A stretch of 64,000 nt of DNA, taken from Bacteroides helcogenes P 36-108 (lineage in GTDB: Bacteria > Bacteroidota > Bacteroidia > Bacteroidales > Bacteroidaceae). The stretch spans positions 1,736,001 through 1,800,000 of the forward strand of contig NC_014933.1 in assembly GCF_000186225.1 (NCBI RefSeq), given 5' to 3'. Below the pieces are notes generated by a model. That model was given only the letters and a program-made list of their open reading frames with translations. It searched no databases and was not told where the DNA came from. Both the position numbers and the translations under genes were made by a program. Positions 1-8,389 of this stretch are shown one piece after another. Within the stretch, counting starts at the first letter, position 1, and each line of letters starts with the position of its first letter.

Positions 1-1
1 G

Positions 2-232
2 AAAAATTTATTCTTGACTGATGGAAAGAGTTACGATGCTTTGGTGAACCGGGCTTCCAATGTGGATACAGAAAAGTTGCTGGTTAGTCCGGGTAGTGCG
101 CAAGAAAGTTTTTTGCACTTTGTACTGAATAGAAACGGAGATACCCAGCATGACCATGCGGATATTCTCTCTACCAAGACATCGCTGCTGACTCTGATTG
201 ATGACTGGATAGATGGTGGGGCAAAACAATAG
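2..232 (+). CDS. C-terminal fragment of a probable cytochrome-c-like (PSCyt1-type) protein
   Basis: The reading frame is open from the window edge, so only the last 76 or so residues are present and the true start lies upstream. The pattern (a Tyr-Asp-Ala-Leu-Val segment, then VSPG and a Ser-Phe-Leu turn, ending in LIDDWIDGGAKQ) resembles the C-terminal half of cytochrome-c-like domains, where a 'WI..GA' signature is typical. No CxxCH haem motif lies in the visible part. It ends about 20 nt before the Rid-family gene and lies in the same run as the cytochrome c assembly gene, which fits a role in respiration or haem binding. The family call is tentative because of the truncation. Confidence 0.5.
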   Translation, partial: KNLFLTDGKSYDALVNRASNVDTEKLLVSPGSAQESFLHFVLNRNGDTQHDHADILSTKTSLLTLIDDWIDGGAKQ

Positions 233-253
233 AACTTTAATAGAAGATTGATT

Positions 254-1408
254 ATGAACAACAATAGACAACAGTCGTACCGATCAAATAACACTATTGC
301 CGAAATCTCTAAATATGAAGCAGATGGCGGTGTGTCCGAGTATCACGTAATGATACACTCCACCCATCCCGAAGCTACTTACGAGGAGCAATTGAAAGCG
401 GTGGTGGATGCCTATTACCAACTGCGTGAGACGCAGTTGCACGGTGCTGTGGCTGTATTCAAACGCTATTTTCTAAGCGATGCTGCCAATCAGGCGGAAC
501 TGTTGCAGGCATTGACGGCGGAAACGACGGACTGTGCGCTCTCCATTGTGGAACAGCCACCGTTGAACGGAACAAAGATAGCGCTGTGGGCGTATCTGCA
601 AACGAATGTGCAGACGCAGGTCTTGCATAACGGGCTTTTTGAGGTGAAGCACGGCAGTTACCGCCATTTGTGGGGAGGCGGAGCTTTCAACCGTGCCGCC
701 AATTCGGAGTATCAGACGCGCTTGCTGCTCAACGACTACGTGATGCAACTCATGGAGCAGGGATGTAAGTTGGCTGACAACTGCATACGTACCTGGTTCT
801 TCGTGCAGAACGTGGATGTGAACTATGCCGGAGTGGTGAAAGCGCGCAACGAGGTGTTTGTCACGCAGAATCTGACAGAGAAGACGCACTACATTGCCAG
901 TACGGGCATCGGTGGCCGCCATGCCGACCCCAAGGTGGCGGTACAGATGGACACTTATGCCGTGGATGGCCTGAAGCCCGGACAAATCCATTATCTTTAT
1001 GCGCCTGCCTATTTGAACCCTACGTATGAGTACGGTGTCAGTTTTGAGCGCGGTACTTATGTGGACTATGGTGACCGCCGCCAAGTATTTATCTCCGGCA
1101 CGGCGAGCATCAACAACAAAGGTGAGGTGATGTATCCGGGCAATATCCGTAAGCAGACAGAGCGTATGTGGGAGAATGTGGAGGCGTTGCTGAAGGAAGC
1201 CGGCTGCACATTTTACGACATCGGGCAGATGATTGTGTATCTGCGTGATGTGGCGGACTATGCGGTGGTGAAAGCCATGTTCGATGAGCGTTTCCCCCAT
1301 ACGCCGAAGGTCTTCTTGTATGCGCCGGTCTGTCGTCCGGGCTGGCTGATAGAGATGGAGTGCATGGGGGTGAAGGCGCTTGAGAACAAAGAATTTGCTT
1401 CGTTTTAA
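254..1408 (+). CDS. Rid (YjgF/YER057c/UK114) superfamily protein, chorismatase-like
   Basis: This 384-residue protein is far longer than a single Rid subunit (about 130 residues). The C-terminal third (from about residue 260) has the Rid look: VFISGTASIN, then a QTERMWENVEALLKEAGC helix and a final PVCRPGWLIEMECM strand. The long N-terminal part recalls FkbO/Hyg5-type chorismatases, which are two Rid-like folds, but I cannot verify catalytic residues. The ATG at 254 is preferred over an in-frame TTG at 248. It sits between a cytochrome-like gene and the cytochrome c assembly gene, overlapping the latter if the upstream TTG of that gene is used. Substrate unknown. Confidence 0.75.
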   Translation: MNNNRQQSYRSNNTIAEISKYEADGGVSEYHVMIHSTHPEATYEEQLKAVVDAYYQLRETQLHGAVAVFKRYFLSDAANQAELLQALTAETTDCALSIVEQPPLNGTKIALWAYLQTNVQTQVLHNGLFEVKHGSYRHLWGGGAFNRAANSEYQTRLLLNDYVMQLMEQGCKLADNCIRTWFFVQNVDVNYAGVVKARNEVFVTQNLTEKTHYIASTGIGGRHADPKVAVQMDTYAVDGLKPGQIHYLYAPAYLNPTYEYGVSFERGTYVDYGDRRQVFISGTASINNKGEVMYPGNIRKQTERMWENVEALLKEAGCTFYDIGQMIVYLRDVADYAVVKAMFDERFPHTPKVFLYAPVCRPGWLIEMECMGVKALENKEFASF

Positions 1409-3461
1409 AAATAAAGAACCTGTTACATTGAAACGATTTATCATCATAATATACGTCTGCCTCGCCTGTCTGCTTGCCATAGCCACATTTATGGAGCAGG
1501 CGCACGGGACGGACTTTGTGGAAAAGCACGTTTATCATACTTCCTGGTTTTGTTGTTTGTGGGGAGCTTTGGCTGCCATGACGGTTGTTGCCCTTGTCAG
1601 GCAACGGCTGTGGCGGCGTCTCCCGACGTTGTTGTTGCATGGCTCCTTCCTTGTGATTTTGGCGGGAGCCATGACTACGTTTCTTTGCGGCAGCAAAGGA
1701 TACGTGCATCTCACGGTGGGCAGTGAGGTGAACAAGTATGTGGAGCAGGACGGCGGACGTATGTGTGATTTGCCGTTTACCCTGCGTTTAGACAGTTTCA
1801 GAGTGGAGTATTATCCGGGTACGGATGCACCGGCCGATTATGTCAGCTATATCCATGATGCAGTACCTGTATCTATGAATCATATTCTGTATCGCGAAGG
1901 TTTCCGCTTCTATCAGTCTTCATTTGACGAAGATATGCAAGGCAGTTGGCTGACGGTGAATTATGATCCTTGGGGAACGGGAATCACTTATACCGGATAT
2001 GTTTTGTTGGGTGCTTCCATGCTTTGGATGCTCTTTAGCCGGAGAGGGGAATTTCGCAGGTTGCTCAGGCATCCGCTGCTGAAGAAGGGAGGAATGTTTG
2101 TATTGCTGCTTTGTCTGGCCGCTACGATGCAGGCGCAGAAAAGGAGTCTCCCGGCACTGGCGCGCGGTCAGGCGGACAGCCTTGCCTCCCGGCAGGTGAT
2201 TTATCAGGACCGCGTGGTTCCTTTCAATACCCTTGCGCGTGATTTTGTGCTGAAGCTTACCGGAGCATCTTCTTATGCAGGGATGACGCCCGAACAGGTG
2301 GTTGGCGGGTGGCTTTTACGTCCGGAAGTGTGGCAGAACGAACCGATGATTTATATAAAGAGTGCCGAACTTCGTGCTAAGCTTCATCTGCCGACGCCGT
2401 ACGCACGTCTTGCTGATTTGTTTGACGGGCAGAAGTATCGTTTGCAGGAGTTCTGGAAGGGGACGCCGGATCTTCATCGGAAAATGACTCCTTTGGAAAA
2501 GGCTGTTGCGGAGGCGGATGAAAAAGTGGGGCTGATATTGATGCTCCAAAACGGCACGCTGATCCGTCCTTTGCCTCAAGACGGAAGCGTAAAGCCACTC
2601 TCCGGCTTCCAGGTGCATGCCGAGCTGCTGTACAACCGCATTCCTTTCAGCCGGTTGCTGTTCATGTTCAACCTTGTGGTCGGTCTGTTGTCATTCTTTT
2701 ATCTGTTGTATTGCGGTTTGCGCCGTTCGGCCGGTGGGGTGGGGGAAGCTTCTTTGTCTTTCTTTTTTCCGGTCAATGTCTCTCTCTCCATAGCCCTGTA
2801 TGGAGCTTTTCTCTTTCAGCTTTTCGGCTATTCTTTGCGATGGTATATCGGTGGGCGCATTCCGTTGAGCAATGGTTATGAGACGATGCACTTCCTGTCG
2901 TTGTGCACGCTGTTTCTGGCGTGTCTGCTCCGCAGGCGCTTTCCGTTCACGTTGCCTTTCGGCTTTTTGCTGTCAGGTTTTGCTTTGCTGGTGGCCTATC
3001 TGGGGCAGATGAATCCTCAGATCACCCCCTTGATGCCGGTACTTGTTTCGCCGTGGCTCAGCATGCATGTGTCGTTGATAATGATGTCATACGCACTGTT
3101 TGCTTTTATGTTGCTTAACGGAATACTGGCTTTGTGCCTCCGCCCTTCTGCAAGGATGCTGATGCTGCTCAGCCGCCTTCTGCTCTATCCTGCCGTGTTC
3201 TTTTTGGGAGCCGGCATTTTTATGGGTGCGATATGGGCCAACATCTCATGGGGGCGTTACTGGGCATGGGATCCGAAAGAGGTGTGGGCGCTGGTCACGT
3301 TCATGGTCTATGGAATGGCGTTTCATGTGCAAAGTCTGCGCATCTTCCGCAAGCCGCTATTCTTCCATGTCTTTATGATTGCTGCCTTTCTCACGGTTCT
3401 GATGACTTATTTTGGAGTGAATTATGTATTGGGTGGCATGCACAGTTATGCCAATTCCTGA
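1380..3461 (+). CDS. ccsA: Cytochrome c biogenesis protein, ResB-like/CcsA fusion
   Basis: System II cytochrome c maturation: CcsA/CcsB export haem and attach it to CxxCH motifs outside the cytoplasmic membrane. The protein (up to 693 residues) starts with membrane helices and a ResB-like periplasmic portion. It has a mid-protein helix near 2090-2140 followed by a secreted loop, and ends with the multi-helix CcsA domain. The diagnostic tryptophan-rich haem-handling (WWD) motif is clear (WGRYWAWDPKEVW, about residue 620), with a conserved His in SMHVSLIMMSYALF just before. No ATG precedes the first helix; candidate starts are TTG at 1380 (overlapping the Rid gene), 1395 or 1428. The last lies 20 nt after the previous stop and directly precedes a Lys-Arg and the first helix. 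One polypeptide replaces the usual two-protein complex. Confidence 0.9.
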   Translation: MRTKNLLRFKNKEPVTLKRFIIIIYVCLACLLAIATFMEQAHGTDFVEKHVYHTSWFCCLWGALAAMTVVALVRQRLWRRLPTLLLHGSFLVILAGAMTTFLCGSKGYVHLTVGSEVNKYVEQDGGRMCDLPFTLRLDSFRVEYYPGTDAPADYVSYIHDAVPVSMNHILYREGFRFYQSSFDEDMQGSWLTVNYDPWGTGITYTGYVLLGASMLWMLFSRRGEFRRLLRHPLLKKGGMFVLLLCLAATMQAQKRSLPALARGQADSLASRQVIYQDRVVPFNTLARDFVLKLTGASSYAGMTPEQVVGGWLLRPEVWQNEPMIYIKSAELRAKLHLPTPYARLADLFDGQKYRLQEFWKGTPDLHRKMTPLEKAVAEADEKVGLILMLQNGTLIRPLPQDGSVKPLSGFQVHAELLYNRIPFSRLLFMFNLVVGLLSFFYLLYCGLRRSAGGVGEASLSFFFPVNVSLSIALYGAFLFQLFGYSLRWYIGGRIPLSNGYETMHFLSLCTLFLACLLRRRFPFTLPFGFLLSGFALLVAYLGQMNPQITPLMPVLVSPWLSMHVSLIMMSYALFAFMLLNGILALCLRPSARMLMLLSRLLLYPAVFFLGAGIFMGAIWANISWGRYWAWDPKEVWALVTFMVYGMAFHVQSLRIFRKPLFFHVFMIAAFLTVLMTYFGVNYVLGGMHSYANS

Positions 3462-3621
3462 CTTTCTTGGTGGTTTTACCTATTTATGATGACAGACTTT
3501 TCCCATTATACCTAATTTGAGCGATTGCAGCATATCTGCCGATGCCGTATCTTTGCAACATCAGATTTGAATGAATTAGTTAGTCATAATTACGTAACCA
3601 CTTTTATGAAAATAAAAGATT

Positions 3622-3654
3622 CCCCGCTTTCCGATGTGATATCGTGAAGCGGGG
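3622..3654. terminator. Hairpin terminator candidate, possibly bidirectional
   Basis: Perfect 8-bp stem CCCCGCTT/AAGCGGGG around a 17-nt loop. ATTTTG follows on the plus strand and an A-rich run precedes it, giving a T-rich tail on the minus strand. It could stop both ccsA and the LuxR-type gene. Confidence 0.55.
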
Positions 3655-3794
3655 ATTTTGTGTATGTGAGGTGCTTGCCTGAACATTGCTTGCAAGGCTT
3701 TTCCGCATTGCTTGCAAAGTTCTGTACATTAGGCGTTAAAGTTCCAAAGAATAAGGGTGAAACTCTGTTCGCAGTGCGCGAACGGACAAACGCA

Positions 3795-3839
3795 GCGCGC
3801 GGATACATATTCGCAATGTGCAAATACTTATCCGCGCGC
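3795..3839. repeat. GC-rich 11-bp inverted repeat
   Basis: GCGCGCGGATA (3795-3805) and its exact reverse complement (3829-3839) flank a 23-nt spacer. It lies 20 nt beyond the stop of the minus-strand LuxR-type gene, so it may end that transcript, but there is no clear T-run. Confidence 0.5.
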
Positions 3840-3860
3840 CGTGAATATAGGAGCCGGAGG

Positions 3861-4478
3861 CTATAATGTATCTTTTATGTCACTTAGCTCTACCAATTTG
3901 TTCACGATGGCATAGATTGTAAGTCCTGCGGGAGAATGTATCTGCAACTTGCGTGCGATGTTGCGCCGGTGCGTGATGACGGTATGGATGGAGAGATACA
4001 ACTTGTCTGCAATGGCCTTGTTGGTCATTCCCTTCACTACGCAGGTGATGATTTCCCTTTCACGCTGGCTGAGGCATTCTTGCTCATTGTCCTTTTCTTC
4101 CTCTTCTTCCTCTGTGTGCAGCAAATGGTTTATTTTGGAGGTGATACTGTCCACATCGTCACAGATGGCAAAGTTCTCGTCATATTCTTTCAGGGTATTG
4201 TTGTCTATGACGGAACATACCAATGCGATGTATCTAATGCCGGATTTTTTGTTTTCCGCCTTGAAAGCGCTTAAATCAAACCATCCGCCAAAAGTCGGAT
4301 TTACGATGATAATGTCAGCCGGATGCATGTGGATGTAATTCTGCAACGACTCCGGCGAAGAGACTTCAATGGGGTGTGCATTCAGGTTCGGGATGCGCTT
4401 CAGCACAGCCGTGAGCCCGCTGCGGATAATGACCGAAGTTTCTGCGACGACAATCTTCAAGGAAGTATTATTGTTCAT
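3861..4478 (-). CDS. LuxR/NarL-type regulator with atypical receiver domain
   Basis: This 205-residue protein has an N-terminal CheY-like domain (about 1-120) and a C-terminal LuxR helix-turn-helix (about 140-200, with LSQREREIITCVVKGMTNKAIA and a later IHTVITHRRNIARKL recognition region). The stretch that should hold the phospho-acceptor Asp reads ADIIIVNP, with Asn at that place, and the acidic pocket is reduced to a single Glu (VAETS). It may therefore work without phosphorylation. Its ATG lies inside the end of the hemerythrin gene (11-nt overlap), indicating translational coupling. No histidine kinase is adjacent. Its role is inferred to be linked to the signal handled by the hemerythrin, perhaps oxygen or nitric oxide. 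Confidence 0.85.
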   Translation of the reverse strand: MNNNTSLKIVVAETSVIIRSGLTAVLKRIPNLNAHPIEVSSPESLQNYIHMHPADIIIVNPTFGGWFDLSAFKAENKKSGIRYIALVCSVIDNNTLKEYDENFAICDDVDSITSKINHLLHTEEEEEEKDNEQECLSQREREIITCVVKGMTNKAIADKLYLSIHTVITHRRNIARKLQIHSPAGLTIYAIVNKLVELSDIKDTL

Positions 4479-5172
4479 TTTTCAGTGTCCTTTCTATTTG
4501 GGCTACGGCAGGAACAAACATGTAATCTTCTACCTGGCAGTGAGTGGCGAGGTCTTGTTCGCAATTGAAGATGTCGAACAGGACGGCATTCAGCAGATTG
4601 TTGTTTTCTTTTTCAGGGTAGTATTTGATGATGATACTTTTCAGTTCCGTAAGCTTAGTCTCTATCTGGTTGTGCTTGCTGGCAAAAGTGGCGATATTGT
4701 AATCCTCGGACAGACGGCCTTGCAACAGTTGTTCCACGTAGGTAAATACGGCTCTGTTTTCATATTCCATGTGGCGGCGCACTTCCTTGGCATATTCGTC
4801 GAAGAATTTCAGTATGAGGAAGGCTACGTCGTTGCTGTTTGAGCAGTCGATGGCTTCAATCAGCTTGCGGCGTATGGCCGGCAGGTTGAATTCAAGGAAA
4901 TATACGTGGGCGCTTTTCAGATATTCCATCAGGGCGGGGATGGAGAAATCGCTTTCATGCCCGTTGTAGGAATACTGTTCTTCACTGATGAAGTTGGCCA
5001 CTGCGAGGAAGGTGGAACAGTCCACCCCCTGTGCCTGGCAGACGTCCTTCACACTTTTGTCTCCGAACCCCAACGACAATCCGAAGCGGCTCATCACCAT
5101 CAGTAGGGAGTAATTGTCGCAGATGAGGTCACTCATCTTGTCTGTGGCACGGTACTTATGTTGTTCATTCAT
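4468..5172 (-). CDS. Hemerythrin HHE domain protein
   Basis: A cytosolic 234-residue protein. The second half has the spaced His/Glu pattern of a four-helix HHE hemerythrin, which binds a di-iron centre: RRHMEYEN near 134, SKHNQIETKL near 165, and ATHCQVEDYMFVPAV near 212. The N-terminal 80 residues resemble the helical leader of RIC/ScdA-type iron-sulphur repair proteins, though only one Cys of the usual pair is in the expected place. Known relatives sense or repair damage from oxygen and nitric oxide; the exact role here is inference. It is the first gene of a two-gene unit with the LuxR-type regulator. Confidence 0.8.
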   Translation of the reverse strand: MNEQHKYRATDKMSDLICDNYSLLMVMSRFGLSLGFGDKSVKDVCQAQGVDCSTFLAVANFISEEQYSYNGHESDFSIPALMEYLKSAHVYFLEFNLPAIRRKLIEAIDCSNSNDVAFLILKFFDEYAKEVRRHMEYENRAVFTYVEQLLQGRLSEDYNIATFASKHNQIETKLTELKSIIIKYYPEKENNNLLNAVLFDIFNCEQDLATHCQVEDYMFVPAVAQIERTLKNEQ

Positions 5173-5302
5173 TGTGGATTATTGCTTTAAATTCTCTAAT
5201 TCGGGTGCAAAGTAAGGGCTTTTTGTCGAGATGTGCAATCCCTATTTATAGGTATTCTTTCTCTCCCTCGTATGCCTTGGCCAATAGGGAGTGTATAACT
5301 AA

Positions 5303-5350
5303 ACTAAAAGCTTTAGTTCTATTTAACGATAAATATTAGTTTATGAACTA
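5303..5350. promoter_or_regulatory. Two dyads upstream of the BlaI-like gene, candidate operators
   Basis: ACTAAA-AGC-TTTAGT (5303-5317) and TAGTT-TATG-AACTA (5337-5350) are two short exact dyads lying 40-85 nt before the repressor start. BlaI/MecI repressors bind short TACTA/TAGTA-type dyads in their own promoters, so autoregulation is likely. Binding is inference. Confidence 0.5.
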
Positions 5351-5388
5351 TTTTATTTAGTTATTTGTGGCAAAATAAAGAGAAAATT

Positions 5389-5769
5389 ATGAAAAGGTTG
5401 ACTGCAAAAGAAGAAGAACTCATGAACTTTTTCTGGAAAAAAGGCCCGTTGTTTGTAAAGGAGATACTGCCGTTCTATGAGGAGCCGAGGCCGCACTTCA
5501 ATACACTTTCCACTATTGTCAGAGGTTTGGAGGAGAAGGGATTCCTGAGCCATAATACCTATGGAAATACTTATCAGTATTATGCCGTGGTGAGCGAGGA
5601 GGCTTTTCGCAAGCGGACGCTGAAGAACGTGATCAGCAAGTATTTCAATAACTCATATCTCAGTGCGGTGTCGTCATTGGTCAAAGAAGAAGACATATCG
5701 CTGGAGGAGTTGAAACAACTGATACAGGAAGTGGAAAAAGAACATTTAAGTGACAGACAGATACGATAA
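5389..5769 (+). CDS. BlaI/MecI/CopY family transcriptional repressor
   Basis: A 126-residue winged-helix repressor of normal family length. LTAKEEELMNFFWKKGPLFVKEIL is the typical opening helix pair, FNTLSTIVRGLEEKGFL is the recognition helix and wing, and the rest is the helical dimerisation tail. The ATG at 5389 is chosen; an earlier in-frame TTG adds only residues lacking family resemblance. The stop codon overlaps the start of the next gene (TAATG at 5767-5771), so it is co-translated with the thioredoxin-like gene. In this family a BlaR1-type sensor protease triggers cleavage or release of the repressor; such a sensor is two genes downstream. Confidence 0.9.
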   Translation: MKRLTAKEEELMNFFWKKGPLFVKEILPFYEEPRPHFNTLSTIVRGLEEKGFLSHNTYGNTYQYYAVVSEEAFRKRTLKNVISKYFNNSYLSAVSSLVKEEDISLEELKQLIQEVEKEHLSDRQIR

Positions 5770-6572
5770 TGAAACGAATCTTATTTCTCTTGATCATGCT
5801 GTGCAGCCTGTCGGCGTTGGATTTTGCACAGATTCCTGACGGGATGCCCCTTAAGATAGAAGCCCAAACAAACGCAACTCCGAAACCTGCAAAGGATATG
5901 GTTATAGTCAACGGTGTTTTCTTCTCCGAGATGCCGCCCCGTATCAAGTATGAGGTGCTTGATGTCCATCTTTATAAAGACAAAGACGGACATAGCATAC
6001 CTTTTTATTACTGGGATGGCACGCTTCAGGAAGAAGATATGAAGTATGCTTTGCCTGCCGATGAGGTGGAAGGCGCGGAGGAACTGCTGGCGATATATCG
6101 CAATCCCGATATAAAGAAAATCAGAATGCAGGAACAAAAGCCTAAAGAACTTCTGCTGAAGGTGGGTGACAGTTTGGGAGATTTCAGCGTACAAGATGCG
6201 TCGGGCCGGCAGTGGACACAGAGGGAAACTTTGGGAAAGCCGTTGGTGCTGAACTTCTGGTACACAGGTTGCGGTCCCTGCATTATGGAAATGCCCGAAC
6301 TGAGTACATGGCTGGATATTTGTCCTGACGCGAATTATTTTGCCGTTACTTGGAACACAGCCGACCAGATCAGGAAAATAGTAGCCAACAAGCGTTTCCT
6401 TTTTACGCAGATAGTCGGTGATGAAGTGCTTTGGAAGCGTATGGGAGTGGAACAGACACCTACAACGGTGCTGGTTGACAAGAAGGGGATTGTCCGTAAG
6501 GTGGAAATCGGTACTAATGAACGTAAACGCAAGGAATTGCTGGAATGTCTGAAGGAGTTGGTGAAGGAATGA
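5769..6572 (+). CDS. TlpA/ResA-like periplasmic thioredoxin
   Basis: This 267-residue protein has an N-terminal signal peptide, a middle region of about 100 residues without a recognised fold, and a C-terminal thioredoxin domain. The active site FWYTGCGPC lies near residue 165 and a cis-Pro segment (QTPTTVLVDKKG) near 230. It probably reduces or isomerises disulphides on exported proteins. It begins at the stop of the repressor gene and is followed by the BlaR1-like sensor, so it is likely part of that regulatory operon. Confidence 0.85.
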   Translation: MKRILFLLIMLCSLSALDFAQIPDGMPLKIEAQTNATPKPAKDMVIVNGVFFSEMPPRIKYEVLDVHLYKDKDGHSIPFYYWDGTLQEEDMKYALPADEVEGAEELLAIYRNPDIKKIRMQEQKPKELLLKVGDSLGDFSVQDASGRQWTQRETLGKPLVLNFWYTGCGPCIMEMPELSTWLDICPDANYFAVTWNTADQIRKIVANKRFLFTQIVGDEVLWKRMGVEQTPTTVLVDKKGIVRKVEIGTNERKRKELLECLKELVKE

Positions 6573-6636
6573 AACACGGAAGTTCTGCAGATGTGCCTTT
6601 GTTGTCCGATAATGAAAACTCAAAATGACGTAGTTT

Positions 6637-8307
6637 ATGGGATTATTCTTCGTATATATACTCAAGTCTTCTGTCTGTCTGGCGGCATTTTACTTGTTTT
6701 ACCGCTTGCTGCTGGCCAGGGAAACGTTTCATCGCTTCAACCGTTTTGCTCTGTTAGGGCTGTTGCTGCTCTCGTACCTGCTTCCTCTGGCAGAGGTCAG
6801 CATACGGAAACCTGTCGAAGTGCATCAGACGATACTGACACTGGAACAACTGCTGATGATGGCCGACACCGCGACCGAAACGGCAGATGCGGTCCAAAGG
6901 CCGCCGGTGACCGGGGCGGAGGGCATATTGCTGCTCTATGTGGCGGGCATAGTATTCTTTGTTCTTTGCAACCTTTATTCGTTGCTACGCTTGTCATTGC
7001 TGTTGAAGTCATGCCATCGTGAGGACATCGGACATTATCTGCCCTGTGGAAAGAATGCTGTGCTGTTGGTGCACGGGCAAGATATCGCACCTTTCAGTTG
7101 GATGAAGTTCATTGTCGTTTCGCGGAAGGATCTTGACGAGAACGGTCGTGAGATACTGTTGCACGAATGGGCGCATATCTGCCGGCATCACTCATGGGAT
7201 CTGCTACTGGCGGATATCTGTATCTTTTTCCAATGGTTTAATCCGGCATCATGGCTGCTGAAGCAGGAATTGCAGAATATCCATGAATACGAGGCTGACG
7301 AAACAGTAATAAAAGGAGGAGTCAATGCCAAGCAATATCAATTATTATTAATAAAAAAAGCCGTTGGCACAAGGCTCTACTCTATGGCCAACAGCTTTAA
7401 TCACAGTTCACTTAAAAAACGTATCACTATGATGTTAAAAGAAAAATCAAATCCGTGGGCACGTCTGAAGTACCTTTATGTGCTTCCGTTGGCAGCGATT
7501 GCAGTCACTGCCTTTGCCCGTCCCGAAGTCTCCGAGAAGACAGAGAGCTTTTCGGCCGTCAAAGTTAATGATTTGGCGGAAATTATAGAAGCAAAAGCGG
7601 TGGAAAGTGTATTGCCGGAAGATACATTGAGGCCGAAGTTAGTACCGGTGCTGGTTGACAGAGCCGATTCTGTTATTGTGATAGGCTATAAAACCGAAGG
7701 GAAAATTCTTACAGTTGTGAACGAAAACGACGGCACGTTTGATGCTGCACCCGAATTCCCCGGAGGCATGTCCGGGATAATGGAGTATCTTGGCAAAAAC
7801 ATCCGTTACCCTAAAGTCGCTCAAGAGGCGGGAGCGCAAGGGCGTGTCGTAGTGCAGATGATTATTGACGAGGAAGGCAATGTCACTTATCCGGAAGTGG
7901 TTAATTCGGCCGGGGCTGAACTTGATGCCGAGGCTGTCCGTGTAGTAAGTGCCATGCCGAAGTGGAAGCCGGCGATGCGTGAAGGAAAGGCGGTCAGTAC
8001 AAAATTTACGATACCGGTCATTTTTAGGTTGCCAGACTTTAAGATACCGGTCACGCTTAGGTTTCAAGGAAAAGAAGAATCGGCTTCGCCGCTTGTCATC
8101 ATTGATGGCAAAGAAGTGGAAGGCGGTTATCTGAAAGCTCTTGATGCGGATAAGATAGCAAGCATATCTGTGCTGAAGGGGGAATCGGCCGTTGAAGTCT
8201 ATGGCGAGAAGGGAAAGAACGGGGTGATTCTTGTTGACCTGAAGAAACCGGCCGTTTCTGCTGGTGCGGCGGCTGATGCCGTGAATGGCAAATCGGTAGA
8301 TGAGTAG
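6637..8307 (+). CDS. BlaR1-like M56 peptidase with TonB C-terminal and plug-like domains
   Basis: This 556-residue membrane protein has an N-terminal M56 metallopeptidase unit: helices at about 5-55 and 85-125, and a zinc motif HEWAH near residue 177 within LLHEWAHICRHHSWDLL. A membrane helix follows near 285. The periplasmic part holds a TonB C-terminal domain (about 370-465, from the PEFPGGMSGIMEYLGKNIRY region) and a short segment like the end of a TonB-receptor plug (about 480-540: IIDGKEV, then ISVLKGESAVEVYGEKGKNG). It lacks the penicillin-binding sensor of classical BlaR1. By analogy it would sense an envelope state and inactivate the upstream BlaI-like repressor. Confidence 0.85.
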   Translation: MGLFFVYILKSSVCLAAFYLFYRLLLARETFHRFNRFALLGLLLLSYLLPLAEVSIRKPVEVHQTILTLEQLLMMADTATETADAVQRPPVTGAEGILLLYVAGIVFFVLCNLYSLLRLSLLLKSCHREDIGHYLPCGKNAVLLVHGQDIAPFSWMKFIVVSRKDLDENGREILLHEWAHICRHHSWDLLLADICIFFQWFNPASWLLKQELQNIHEYEADETVIKGGVNAKQYQLLLIKKAVGTRLYSMANSFNHSSLKKRITMMLKEKSNPWARLKYLYVLPLAAIAVTAFARPEVSEKTESFSAVKVNDLAEIIEAKAVESVLPEDTLRPKLVPVLVDRADSVIVIGYKTEGKILTVVNENDGTFDAAPEFPGGMSGIMEYLGKNIRYPKVAQEAGAQGRVVVQMIIDEEGNVTYPEVVNSAGAELDAEAVRVVSAMPKWKPAMREGKAVSTKFTIPVIFRLPDFKIPVTLRFQGKEESASPLVIIDGKEVEGGYLKALDADKIASISVLKGESAVEVYGEKGKNGVILVDLKKPAVSAGAAADAVNGKSVDE

Positions 8308-8339
8308 GGAGAAACTGTAAAAAACAAAAGTTCTATAAT

Positions 8340-8374
8340 GTGTGTGTAAAAGAAAACATTACTTTTGCACACAC
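8340..8374. promoter_or_regulatory. 13-bp dyad overlapping a Bacteroides -7 box
   Basis: GTGTGTGTAAAAG (8340-8352) and CTTTTGCACACAC (8362-8374) are inverted copies with one mismatch and a 9-nt spacer. The right arm overlaps TACTTTTG (8360-8367), a perfect TAnnTTTG -7 box, 23 nt before the next gene. No good -33 TTTG is seen. The site looks like an operator on a promoter for the second thioredoxin gene. Confidence 0.55.
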
Positions 8375-8389
8375 ATAACAATAAATATC

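Larger units (their letters stand above)
3462..3860. other. Convergent intergenic region rich in hairpins and short repeats
   Basis: About 400 bp between the convergent ccsA and LuxR-type genes, without a convincing gene. It holds a terminator-like hairpin (3622-3654), a twice-repeated 12-mer CATTGCTTGCAA (3684-3695 and 3706-3717, offset 22 nt), a small dyad GTTCGC/GCGAAC (3767-3783) and an 11-bp GC-rich inverted repeat (3795-3839). Short open frames across it look like chance. Confidence 0.6.

Noticed and set aside
473..1486. Long frame antisense to the Rid-family gene
   Set aside because: His/Arg-rich shadow typical of reverse reading of a GC-rich gene.
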